From the NCBI GenBank assembly GCA_009937555.1, contig JAACFD010000021.1, positions 1-14,918 of the forward strand: DNA of 14,918 nucleotides, in the 5' to 3' direction. Position 1 is the stretch's first letter; the number at the start of each line of letters is the position of its first letter. The position numbers and the translations under genes are program-made. The notes beneath the pieces are model-generated. The model was given only the letters and a program-made list of their open reading frames with translations, was not told the DNA's origin and ran no database searches. Shown here piece after piece: positions 1 to 7,685 of this stretch. Source of the DNA: Chlamydiales bacterium. Its GTDB lineage: Bacteria > Chlamydiota > Chlamydiia > Chlamydiales > JAACFD01.

Positions 1-582
1 ATCTATATTGTGGCTTATTTTGTAAAAAATAAGCAGCTGATATCTACTTTGCTTTTTGAAGACCGTTTGCGTGAAAGTGCGAAGAGTTTGTTTAAAGATT
101 TAGCAAAGTTTAAAAAACTTATCTTATCTGGCGATAGAGAAAGTGTAGTAGCTAATTTAAGCAAAGAGCTAGACGGAGTCTCATACCACTCTGAGTGCTT
201 TCCTCTGCAAAAAAAGAACTATATTCAAGATATTCAAAAAGAAGGATATAAAGTTTGTTTTGTAGGAGACGGAATCAATGATGCCCCTTCAATCACCGCT
301 GCTAACCTAGGGATAAGCATGCTAAAAGCATCCGATATCTCAATACAAGTTTCTGATATATTTATAACAAGAGAAGACTTGGGTTTAATTTCTAAGAGTA
401 TTGAGTTGAGTAAGAAAGGGTCTAGAGTACTAAGACAGAATATGTTTTGGGCTTTTTTCTATAATGTTATTGGAATGTTTTTAGCAATAGCTGGGTATTT
501 ACTTCCTCTTTATGCTGCTTTTGCAATGGTGGTAAGTAGCTTAATTGTTTGTTTCAACTCTCTTAGAATTAAACGTTTTTAG
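1..582 (+). CDS. P1B-type heavy-metal transporting ATPase, C-terminal fragment (Cu+-like signature)
   Basis: This is the 3' part of a P-type ATPase that uses ATP to move a heavy-metal ion across the membrane. The frame is open to base 1 (codons ATC TAT ATT precede the GTG at 10), so the gene starts outside the window and the GTG is internal. Counting from that GTG, visible elements are SGD (40-42, equivalent to TGD), the hinge motif GDGINDAP (86-93, bases 265-288) and two C-terminal membrane helices (about 145-163 and 165-182). The phosphorylation-site DKTG and the metal-binding N-terminus are outside. The helices carry YN (151-152) and MxxSS (173-177), features known from Cu+ exporting P1B-1 pumps, although the proline usual after YN is absent (FFYNVIGMFLA). 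The family call is secure. The copper specificity is inference from these few residues. Confidence 0.93.
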   Translation: MYIVAYFVKNKQLISTLLFEDRLRESAKSLFKDLAKFKKLILSGDRESVVANLSKELDGVSYHSECFPLQKKNYIQDIQKEGYKVCFVGDGINDAPSITAANLGISMLKASDISIQVSDIFITREDLGLISKSIELSKKGSRVLRQNMFWAFFYNVIGMFLAIAGYLLPLYAAFAMVVSSLIVCFNSLRIKRF

Positions 583-605
583 TTTCCTTTTCTTACTTAC
601 TTAAG

Positions 606-621
606 AGGGTAGTTTTACCCT
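606..621 (+). terminator. Weak hairpin after the ATPase gene, possible terminator
   Basis: AGGGTA (606-611) and TACCCT (616-621) form a perfect 6-bp stem with a 4-base loop, 24 bases after the ATPase stop codon. No T-tract follows, so it is not a textbook intrinsic terminator. It also runs into the -35 element of the next promoter. Confidence 0.25.
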
Positions 622-649
622 TGTATGCCTCGTAAAAAACTGTTATAAT
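621..649 (+). promoter_or_regulatory. Sigma70-like extended -10 promoter for the FHA-like gene
   Basis: TTGTAT (621-626), a 17-base spacer and a perfect TATAAT (644-649) preceded by TG at 641-642, which makes an extended -10 (TGTTATAAT). The -35 matches consensus only in TTG, but the spacing and the extended -10 are strong. Transcription would start near 656 and leave a leader of about 80 bases before the ATG at 735. The leader has no other recognised element. Confidence 0.6.
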
Positions 650-734
650 ATCCTTGGGGAGTGTCTAGCAGGCTTTTCTGTTTTGCACTGTATTTATATA
701 CAAGTTTTCAGCTTAGATGCTTAAGTAGGTTGTG

Positions 735-3700
735 ATGAGGGATTCTATTTTTTTTGCTATTCAATATATTCTAAAAATTATACTGGTATTTTCTTTAAGT
801 ATTTCTATTAGTTTGACTTCTGTTTTATGGTCTTTGCCTAAAGGAGGAAGAGCTGTGCACAAACAGGCTAAGTTTAGCCAGTCCGCAAAAGAGCTAATTA
901 TTGAACCTGATGACAACAGTATCCTGCACTTTGATTCCTTTAATATCCAGAAAGATGAAACTGTTCGCTTCTTACAACAAAGTACTCACTCAAGAGTATT
1001 AAATAAAGTAACAGGAAATGAATCTACACACATATATGGGCAGCTTTTTTCTAATGGTAAAGTATATCTAGTCAACCCAGCTGGTATTTTCTTTGGCCAA
1101 GAAGCTATTGTAAAAGTAGGGGCTTTATATGCTGCAGCAGGAAATATTACTAATCATGACTTTATAAGTAATCGAGACTATTTCTCTAATCTTAGTAATG
1201 ACCTTATCAATGAAGGGTTTATACAAGCTCAGTTAGTTCACTTACTTGGTAAAAATGTCGTTAATAAAGGTTCAATTGTTGCACCAAAAGGTGTGGTATC
1301 TCTTATTTCAGCAGACTCAGTTTTAATTGGTCAGTTAGATGGAAATCTATTTTTTGAATTTAAAAAGAATCCTGATAACTCAGCTATAGGTGAGATTATT
1401 CAAGATGGGCTTATTCAGGCTGATCAGGGAGAAGTGTTTTTAGGTGCCGCAGATATTTATGCCATCAGTTTAAAGCAACATTCTCAAACAAAAGCAAGCA
1501 AGCTTACTGTGCTTTCAGATAAAGGTGACATTCAAGTCAAAGGAAGTGTGGAAGCTGATGAGCTTAAAGTCTATACTAGAGGATCTCTATCTCACTCAGG
1601 GCAAACTAAGGTCTTTAAAAAAGCAGACTTTATCGTAAACCAGATAGACGTGAGTGGCTTACTGGATGCTTCTACTGCTGTTGTCCGTTTAGAGGGTGCA
1701 GATTACTCTAGAATGATTCTAGGAAATGTAGAAGATAAAGCGCTATCAGTAAGCACATCAAGTCTAGAAAATATTCATGTTGCCCAGCTTGAATTAGGAG
1801 GGAGTCAAACAGAGAGTTTAGTAATCTATCCTATGAGTACAGATGCTATAAGTAAAGTAGGTAAGTTAAAGCTAGCAGCTCTGGGAGAAGAAGGCAGGGT
1901 CCACTTTAAAAAAGGGGAGCATAAACTTCCTCAGCTTGAGGCTGTAGCAGAGCAAGAATTATTAGTTGAAGGTAAGCTAGAAGCAAGTTCGATTATCCTC
2001 TCACAGCTAAATAAAGACTCTCAAAATGCGTTAGTAAAAGTGGAAGCTGATATCACTTCACCTGGTGAAATAAAGCTATACAGTCCGCGATTAATAGAGC
2101 TTGAAAGTGGCGTATCACTAAAAGCAGGTAAAGATATATATATCGAAAACCTATTGCTATCTCAAAATGGAAATCTGCAAGCTAACCTTATCAAGTCAAA
2201 AGAAAACATTACCCTGTCAGGAAAGCAGGATTTAAGTGGAGAAATAAGTTTTCAAGCAGACTATGATAGTAATCAAACAGGGGACTTTATCTTGGCACTG
2301 GAGAGTCAGATTCATCACCAAAGAGGCTCATTAAATATATCTGGAGCTGATATTCAGCTAAATGGCAAAGTATGGGTAGACGAATCCTTAAGTTTAAATA
2401 GCTCTTCTAATCAAGATATCAATCTAACACTAAAAGAAACAGAAGGCTTTTCCTTGTCTCAAAGTGAGCTTAATAGAATTTATGTAAAAGAGCTCTCTCT
2501 AGGTTCTAAGGGTGCTCAAAAAATACAAGTTCAAGACATAAATGCTAAGATAGCTGATAAACTTAGTCTAAAGGCTGCTCATGTTAAAGTAAGTGGTAGC
2601 CAAGTACTTTCAAGAGATATCGATATATTAGCTTCGAGTAGTGTTGATGTAAATGTGGATAATTGGAATGTTGATGGAGGTCTTTTAATTAAAGAGTTAT
2701 CAGACGATGTTAAAGTAAGGATTTCTTCTGATATTGAGGCAAAAGAGATAAAAGTAGTTGCTAATGAGATAGAACTTAGCTCTGGAGTTTTAGATGTTTC
2801 TGCAAATAATAGAGCAGGTAATATCTATTTAGGAGCTGAAAGTAAAGATGGAGAATGGGCTTCAAGAGTTACTGTAGATGATAAATCTATTTTAAAAGCA
2901 AATGCCCTTAAAAAAGGTGATGCCGGAGAAATTCTTGTCCTTGCTGAAAAACAAATGGACTTTCGCGGCTCTATTGAAGCTAAGGGAGGAGTGAAGGGAG
3001 GAGATGGAGGCTTTGCTGAAGTGTCTTCTAAAAAGCAACTTGGCTATTTTGGTAAAGCAAATCTAGAAGCGCCAAAAGGAGAGCCTGGTAAGCTTTTACT
3101 GGACCCAGAAAACGTTATTATATCGGCTAATGGTGCCCATGATAGCCTACTACCTAGTATTGGTGAAAATGATAATGGAAACCTTTATCTATCAAGCACT
3201 GCATTATTAGAAAGTTTAAAAAATTCTAATGTAGAAGTTCTTGCTGATGAAAATATTTATGTGAACGCTTCATTAATTGATATGTCAGAAAATCTTAAAG
3301 ACCTCATTTTAACTGCCAATAACAGTATTTATTTAAACGAAAGGCTTGATCTTAACGCTTCTATTAGTCTGCAGGCTAAAGAAGCTGCATATATCAATAA
3401 AACTCTTAGTACAGAAAAAGAACTAAGTATTAATGTTAATGAGGGCAGTCTACAAACAGGCGTGAATAGTTCTATTACAGCTTCTGCAATACATATCCAA
3501 GCTGATCAAGTGGGAATGTCATCTAGCCCTGTTGTAATGAACGTTGAGGGTTTGAAAACACTAGAAGCATCTAAGGCTTATATTCAAAATAGCTCTTCTG
3601 AGCAAACTGAGAGCCAGCAAAATGAAAGTGCTGTTATTAGGCCTGTTGCACAAATAGCTCAACAAACGCAGCGAGAAAGCCATAGCTTCAAAAGCAAAGC

Positions 3701-3959
3701 TAAGAAGTATGAAGAGAAAATAGCTAAAAAAATTGAAGAAAGACGTAAAGCGAAGCTAAAAGAGCTCTATGCATCAGGAGAGAAAGTAAAAGGAGTCTCT
3801 TCTGAAAAAGTGGCAACAGCTATGAAAAAAGGAAAAAAGATTAGTCCTCTAGGAGCTGGAGATCGTTTTGCTTTATCATTTCGTTATGGGAAAAATAACG
3901 AGGCTAAGGGTAAAAAAGCGCTTAACATAGAAGCTTACCTTAAGAATTTATCCAGATAG
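735..3959 (+). CDS. Filamentous-haemagglutinin (TPS domain) family secreted protein
   Basis: A 1074-residue exported protein of the two-partner-secretion / filamentous haemagglutinin type, probably a surface or released beta-helical adhesin-like protein. The ATG at 735 is preferred to the GTG at 732: AAGTAGGT (723-730) is a near-perfect Shine-Dalgarno site and leaves only two bases before the GTG. A hydrophobic signal segment (about 5-32) is followed by the TPS/haemagglutination-activity domain (about 40-280), with SFNIQ, NKVTG and LVNPAGIFFG (112-121) as hallmarks. A long repetitive region rich in short beta-strands follows. Near 755-797 it has the GGDGGFAEVS and PGKLLLDPENVII motifs common in FHA-like proteins. 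The last ~95 residues change to a Lys/Glu-rich, strongly basic helical tail. No TpsB transporter is in the window. The family call is firm; the adhesin role is inference. Confidence 0.88.
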   Translation: MRDSIFFAIQYILKIILVFSLSISISLTSVLWSLPKGGRAVHKQAKFSQSAKELIIEPDDNSILHFDSFNIQKDETVRFLQQSTHSRVLNKVTGNESTHIYGQLFSNGKVYLVNPAGIFFGQEAIVKVGALYAAAGNITNHDFISNRDYFSNLSNDLINEGFIQAQLVHLLGKNVVNKGSIVAPKGVVSLISADSVLIGQLDGNLFFEFKKNPDNSAIGEIIQDGLIQADQGEVFLGAADIYAISLKQHSQTKASKLTVLSDKGDIQVKGSVEADELKVYTRGSLSHSGQTKVFKKADFIVNQIDVSGLLDASTAVVRLEGADYSRMILGNVEDKALSVSTSSLENIHVAQLELGGSQTESLVIYPMSTDAISKVGKLKLAALGEEGRVHFKKGEHKLPQLEAVAEQELLVEGKLEASSIILSQLNKDSQNALVKVEADITSPGEIKLYSPRLIELESGVSLKAGKDIYIENLLLSQNGNLQANLIKSKENITLSGKQDLSGEISFQADYDSNQTGDFILALESQIHHQRGSLNISGADIQLNGKVWVDESLSLNSSSNQDINLTLKETEGFSLSQSELNRIYVKELSLGSKGAQKIQVQDINAKIADKLSLKAAHVKVSGSQVLSRDIDILASSSVDVNVDNWNVDGGLLIKELSDDVKVRISSDIEAKEIKVVANEIELSSGVLDVSANNRAGNIYLGAESKDGEWASRVTVDDKSILKANALKKGDAGEILVLAEKQMDFRGSIEAKGGVKGGDGGFAEVSSKKQLGYFGKANLEAPKGEPGKLLLDPENVIISANGAHDSLLPSIGENDNGNLYLSSTALLESLKNSNVEVLADENIYVNASLIDMSENLKDLILTANNSIYLNERLDLNASISLQAKEAAYINKTLSTEKELSINVNEGSLQTGVNSSITASAIHIQADQVGMSSSPVVMNVEGLKTLEASKAYIQNSSSEQTESQQNESAVIRPVAQIAQQTQRESHSFKSKAKKYEEKIAKKIEERRKAKLKELYASGEKVKGVSSEKVATAMKKGKKISPLGAGDRFALSFRYGKNNEAKGKKALNIEAYLKNLSR

Positions 3960-3961
3960 CC

Positions 3962-6112
3962 TTAATAGAATACTTTGGGAAGAGGTTTTGTCTCTGGTAT
4001 AGAGTCTAATAGTGTAAGTGCTATAGAGACTCGATGAGGCTCTATCATAGTTCTTTCGTAGGCAAGTTTTAGTGACCAATTACAACGCAGCTTACTTTCA
4101 TACTCTACTTTTTGTTCTTTAAATGACTGGTATTTTCCCTTTGTATTAGTGATAAAACGTGTATACCAAGCAATAGAATCTACAGGTGTAATTTGGTAGT
4201 GTAGCTTGGTTATGATTGCGTCTCTAGGGTAAGATACGGGAGTGGTTAGAAGAAAATCTTCTCTTAAAAGAGCTTCTAAGTAATAAGAGCTTCGGTCAGC
4301 TTTTCTCCAGTAGGTAGGACTACGGTGCGAATACTCAAGGTTTGCCGTTAGGTTTTTAGTTAACGAAGTAAGCAAGCGATATTGGAAAAAATCAGCATAG
4401 TTTTTAGATCGGTTCCATATAGCTTTAACAAGGTGCGTTAATCTAGGCGTATGTTTAAATTCTAATTCTGTAATCCATTGGGGGATCTTATGCTCTATAG
4501 TAGGGTTGTTAGGGAAAATATGCGTATAGAAAGAGAAGTTTAAGCGCCTATTTAAAAAGTCATGATCTTTAGTATAGACAGAGTTTTTCACCCCAAGTTT
4601 GATGAAGTTTAAATATGCAAAGGTATCATCACTATCAAAAACATAGTGCTTTGACATGTCTGTTGAGGGTTTAGAAACTATAATATGCTCTAAAAATGGC
4701 GTTACAATATGAGTTTTTTGAGAGTAGTTTTTGCTGAAATCCGACTGCATGAGGTATGAAAACTTCTGTACATGTGTCCATACCGACTTTTTTTCAGGGC
4801 CGTTAGAGTAGAAAATACCCGTGAAATTAGCTCTTGGGGTAATGCTTACTGGATCTAACCAAAAAGTTTTATAGAAATCTTGCTTGAGAACAGTTCTTAA
4901 AGATTCAAAATCATCACTGTCATATGGTGAAAGGAAATGGTGAGAGGCTGTTTGTTCAGAGAATACAAAGTTTAAGTACGAGGCTTTTAAGTAAGTTGAA
5001 GAGAAAATTCCAGTGTTTAGAAGAGTGAATGGTTTAAAGTTTAACTCTATTGTAGGGAGCTCTTGCTTAACCGTTTCAAAAGAGTTAATGCGAAGCCTTG
5101 TATAGAAGTTAGTAATCCAAAAGGAGTCAAGGCGACGTACCCTTAGATCAGTTTTTTTAGGGCTATCATGTAAGAAACTATCACCCTGCTCTGAGAGAAG
5201 GTTGTGGTCACTTAAACGATCAAAATTAAGAGCTAAAGTAGTCTTACCATTATCAAATAAACGGCGGTAGCTAGAGTCTATTCTAAAGCGAACTTTCTTT
5301 TTCTGAACCGAGGTAAGGTTATCTTGGGTAACATAGTTATTTGATATAAAGCGGCTTTGTTTTTCTTTAGAGTCATATTCAGCATCTAAGCCTATGCCGC
5401 CTTTCCCTTTGAAGTTATAATCAAGTCTGAAAAAGGTATTCCAATTATCTTTTGAAAAAAAGCGATAACGGAAATTAAGCATAGTGCCTCTAGCACCACG
5501 AAAGTGAATCCTATTTTTAATAGGGATCCCTTTAATAGAGTTTACATCTACTTTAAAGTAAGGGAACCAAAAAACAGGTAACTTTAGAAAATAAACTACA
5601 ACATTGTTAGCTGAGATGACAGAATTTGCTAGTATATCAAGAGATTTAGCTTGAATTTTCCATTCGCTCTTTTCGTTGGGGCAACTAGTAAGAGAGCCTT
5701 CTGATATCTTAACTTCTTTTTCTGGTGTTATGTGAATGTCTCGCCCTTCAAGGTACCAGAGGTCATATTTTAAGCTACCATTTTTCAGGTACCCATTGTC
5801 GGATAGAAAATCATATTCAAAGCTATCAGCCTTGAAGAAACGTCCTTGGTAAATCAAAAGCAATTTATTTTTAGCCACTAACTTGTGAGTACTTTTCCCC
5901 TCCACACTACGTTTTTCATAAGTGATTTCTTGAGCTTGTAGGGTAAAGTCTTTGGTTTTTATAACACCGCCTTCTTTAGTTTCCCATAAACCATCCTGGT
6001 ACTGGGGAGACTTAAATTCTAAGCTTATAGGTTCTTGCTGAGTAGCAGATAGCTGTGAGATAGCAAGTAGGCAAATAGCTGGTAGAAGTAAAAACTTACA
6101 AAGAAGGCGCAT
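3962..6112 (-). CDS. lptD: LPS-assembly outer membrane protein LptD
   Basis: LptD, the outer-membrane beta-barrel that with LptE inserts LPS into the outer leaflet. The 716-residue protein has a signal peptide (MRLLCKFLLLPAICLLAISQ, cleavage likely after LSA at 21-23). A periplasmic OstA/beta-jellyroll domain (about 30-190) follows, with typical stretches such as ADSFEYDF and the PVFWFPYFK segment at the domain boundary. The rest (about 195-716) is a barrel of alternating aromatic and polar strands. Its size is close to, and slightly below, the enterobacterial protein (about 780). The predicted mature protein has only two cysteines: C144 in the jellyroll and C677 near the end of the barrel. 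The start has no clear Shine-Dalgarno site; an AAGAG lies 12 bases upstream. It lies downstream of two glycosyltransferase genes on the same strand, which fits an envelope gene group. Its 3' end meets the convergent FHA-like gene with two bases between stop codons. Confidence 0.92.
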   Translation of the reverse strand: MRLLCKFLLLPAICLLAISQLSATQQEPISLEFKSPQYQDGLWETKEGGVIKTKDFTLQAQEITYEKRSVEGKSTHKLVAKNKLLLIYQGRFFKADSFEYDFLSDNGYLKNGSLKYDLWYLEGRDIHITPEKEVKISEGSLTSCPNEKSEWKIQAKSLDILANSVISANNVVVYFLKLPVFWFPYFKVDVNSIKGIPIKNRIHFRGARGTMLNFRYRFFSKDNWNTFFRLDYNFKGKGGIGLDAEYDSKEKQSRFISNNYVTQDNLTSVQKKKVRFRIDSSYRRLFDNGKTTLALNFDRLSDHNLLSEQGDSFLHDSPKKTDLRVRRLDSFWITNFYTRLRINSFETVKQELPTIELNFKPFTLLNTGIFSSTYLKASYLNFVFSEQTASHHFLSPYDSDDFESLRTVLKQDFYKTFWLDPVSITPRANFTGIFYSNGPEKKSVWTHVQKFSYLMQSDFSKNYSQKTHIVTPFLEHIIVSKPSTDMSKHYVFDSDDTFAYLNFIKLGVKNSVYTKDHDFLNRRLNFSFYTHIFPNNPTIEHKIPQWITELEFKHTPRLTHLVKAIWNRSKNYADFFQYRLLTSLTKNLTANLEYSHRSPTYWRKADRSSYYLEALLREDFLLTTPVSYPRDAIITKLHYQITPVDSIAWYTRFITNTKGKYQSFKEQKVEYESKLRCNWSLKLAYERTMIEPHRVSIALTLLDSIPETKPLPKVFY

Positions 6113-6154
6113 TGAGGGCTATTTCTCTTAAGATTTATAGATAAATATCCCTAT

Positions 6155-6198
6155 CTTAAAGCTTTTAAGCTAAATTTTCTAGAGGCTTTTAGAAAATT
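6155..6198 (-). repeat. AT-rich inverted repeats upstream of lptD
   Basis: The 143-base gap between the GT90 gene and lptD holds two perfect inverted repeats: CTTAAA/TTTAAG (6155-6160/6164-6169, 3-base loop) and AATTTTCT/AGAAAATT (6173-6180/6191-6198, 10-base loop). They could be an operator, a leader RNA structure or chance in AT-rich DNA. No convincing promoter was seen in the gap. Confidence 0.3.
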
Positions 6199-6233
6199 AT
6201 GGGTACAGGAAAGTCTTAGCTAGAAAGTATTTA

Positions 6234-6252
6234 TTAGGAGAAAGTTCTCTAA
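6234..6252 (-). terminator. Possible weak terminator or processing hairpin after the GT90 gene
   Basis: TTAG(G)AGAA (6234-6242) pairs with TTCTCTAA (6245-6252), an 8-bp stem with one bulged G and a 2-base loop, starting 4 bases past the GT90 stop. On the minus strand it is followed by TAAATACTTTC, a poor T-tract. It may end or attenuate transcription before lptD, but read-through seems likely. Confidence 0.25.
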
Positions 6253-6255
6253 GGT

Positions 6256-7575
6256 TTACTTAAACAGTTTAGCGTAAGAATCTAATGTTAAATGAAGGTA
6301 TTGGGCAATAGATTCAAAATCTAAGTTTTCTCTCGCAAATTTAGCACCAGTAGCAGCTATTTTTTTTGATAAGCTCTCATTAGCCTTAAGTTTAGTAATG
6401 GTTGCATCTAAATCTGAGAGATCTTTCTTTACTTGCACGTAGTGGACATTGGGGTAGATTGCTCTATAAAACCACTGAACATGGGGGCTTTCTTGTTTCA
6501 GAACTAAGCTATTAGAGAGCAGGCGCCAGTGTAGGCCTGGGTAGGTGCATGTGACGCCATCAAGAACTAGCTGGTACTTATAGCTGAGCTGTTGAGCCTT
6601 ATCAATAAATTTGTCTTCAGCCATGCCTAAGCCTTGCAAGTGTCTAATCAATTCTTCGCTAGCTGCACTTGTAGCTTTGGCATTTATGGAATCAGGGTTT
6701 AGCTTTGATAGTAGCAGTAGCTTCCCTCTAGGAAACTTTGAGAAGTTAGTGATTGAATAGTCTTGACCAACATTATCAGACAATCTTCCTCGCCAGAAAA
6801 GCTGTGGACTTAGTTTTTTCCAGGTATATTTTTTACTGTAGTGCTGAACCTGGTAAAAGTCTTTTTTCCAGTTATAGCTTTTATACCCAGGTTTATTTAA
6901 ACGCCTTAAGCTATGAGTGTCTGGAATTAAAATGAATCTTTTATTATTCACTGGCTTAGTAAAACTAAAAATAGGTACAGGTGGTGTGATGACTTCTTGT
7001 TCTGTGTACCCATCTTCTAGAAGTAATATAAAACTTAAGTTAGGAAGGGATTGTACTTTTAGTAGTTCAGGCAGATATGAAAGCATTGTGCTATAGCGAA
7101 GCTTTTGGGAGGCATTAAGTGTTTTTCCTTCAGGTAGCTTTGCTTCAAGTTTTCCATTCTTGATGCTGAAAAGAGCAAATGGAGCTTCATGCTTTTGGTT
7201 TAACTGCTTAAAAGCTTTCTCAATTTTACTTTGACTAAGGTGTTTACTTTTCCAAGGGGCTAGTTCGTGTTTTACCCCGCTTTTCATCCATGTAGCAGGG
7301 TGCTGAAATAAAAAGCGGTATGAGCGTTCTGAGTCTTTACGAAAACCGAGGTGGTAGAAAGTATCTCTTTCATCTTTAGGTAGTTTTTTTATTTTCTTAT
7401 AAGTATGCCTTAGATAGCTTGGTTCTTTATCTCTAGAACGTTTCTCATTTAGTAGTTTTAAAGCTGTTGTTTGGACATCTAAGTCATGTAGCTGAGGTGT
7501 GGCCTGTTTTTCTTCATCCCTGGAAAAATCAAGGGGTATTACAGCTTCAGCATGTGAAAGTTGAACTGTTTCCAT
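6256..7575 (-). CDS. Glycosyltransferase family 90 (CAP10 / LpsA-like)
   Basis: A 439-residue enzyme of the GT90 (CAP10, KDEL/POGLUT-like) family. These transfer glucose, xylose or related sugars; bacterial members, such as those called lipopolysaccharide A protein, are linked to LPS or surface glycan synthesis. Diagnostic stretches are LFWRGRLSDN (259-268, the WRGR core), SYKYQLVLDG (331-340), HWRLLSNSLVLK (349-360), QWFYRAIYPNVHYVQVK (367-383) and the following DLSDL. There is no signal peptide or membrane helix, so it is probably cytoplasmic. The first ~50 residues are charged and not recognisable as family core. The ATG has a good site, AAGGAAG, six bases upstream. It lies 110 bases after the fucosyltransferase-like gene and 143 before lptD, on the same strand. 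The family is clear; donor, acceptor and a role in LPS are inference. Confidence 0.87.
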   Translation of the reverse strand: METVQLSHAEAVIPLDFSRDEEKQATPQLHDLDVQTTALKLLNEKRSRDKEPSYLRHTYKKIKKLPKDERDTFYHLGFRKDSERSYRFLFQHPATWMKSGVKHELAPWKSKHLSQSKIEKAFKQLNQKHEAPFALFSIKNGKLEAKLPEGKTLNASQKLRYSTMLSYLPELLKVQSLPNLSFILLLEDGYTEQEVITPPVPIFSFTKPVNNKRFILIPDTHSLRRLNKPGYKSYNWKKDFYQVQHYSKKYTWKKLSPQLFWRGRLSDNVGQDYSITNFSKFPRGKLLLLSKLNPDSINAKATSAASEELIRHLQGLGMAEDKFIDKAQQLSYKYQLVLDGVTCTYPGLHWRLLSNSLVLKQESPHVQWFYRAIYPNVHYVQVKKDLSDLDATITKLKANESLSKKIAATGAKFARENLDFESIAQYLHLTLDSYAKLFK

Positions 7576-7685
7576 ATTTTACTTCCTTATTTTATATTCA
7601 GGGATGAATGCTTTTTTAGGTTTCTTTTTCTTACTAGCGACAAGCTATCCGAAGTTATTTTTTTTATTCAAGTATTTTCCAGAGC

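Noticed and set aside
10..12. GTG as the start of the P-type ATPase gene
   Set aside because: The frame is open to the window edge and the protein lacks all N-terminal ATPase domains, so the GTG is internal.
732..734. GTG as the start of the FHA-like gene
   Set aside because: Only two bases separate it from the Shine-Dalgarno GGT, while the next codon, ATG at 735, has normal spacing.
6753..6935. 60-codon open frame on the plus strand inside the GT90 gene
   Set aside because: Opposite-strand shadow of a well-supported gene; no family resemblance and no ribosome site.
7576..7685. Gap between GT11 and GT90 examined for a promoter or terminator
   Set aside because: It contains a TATAAA without a -35 and only a 4-bp stem (TAGC/GCTA); nothing beyond the GT90 ribosome site can be supported.
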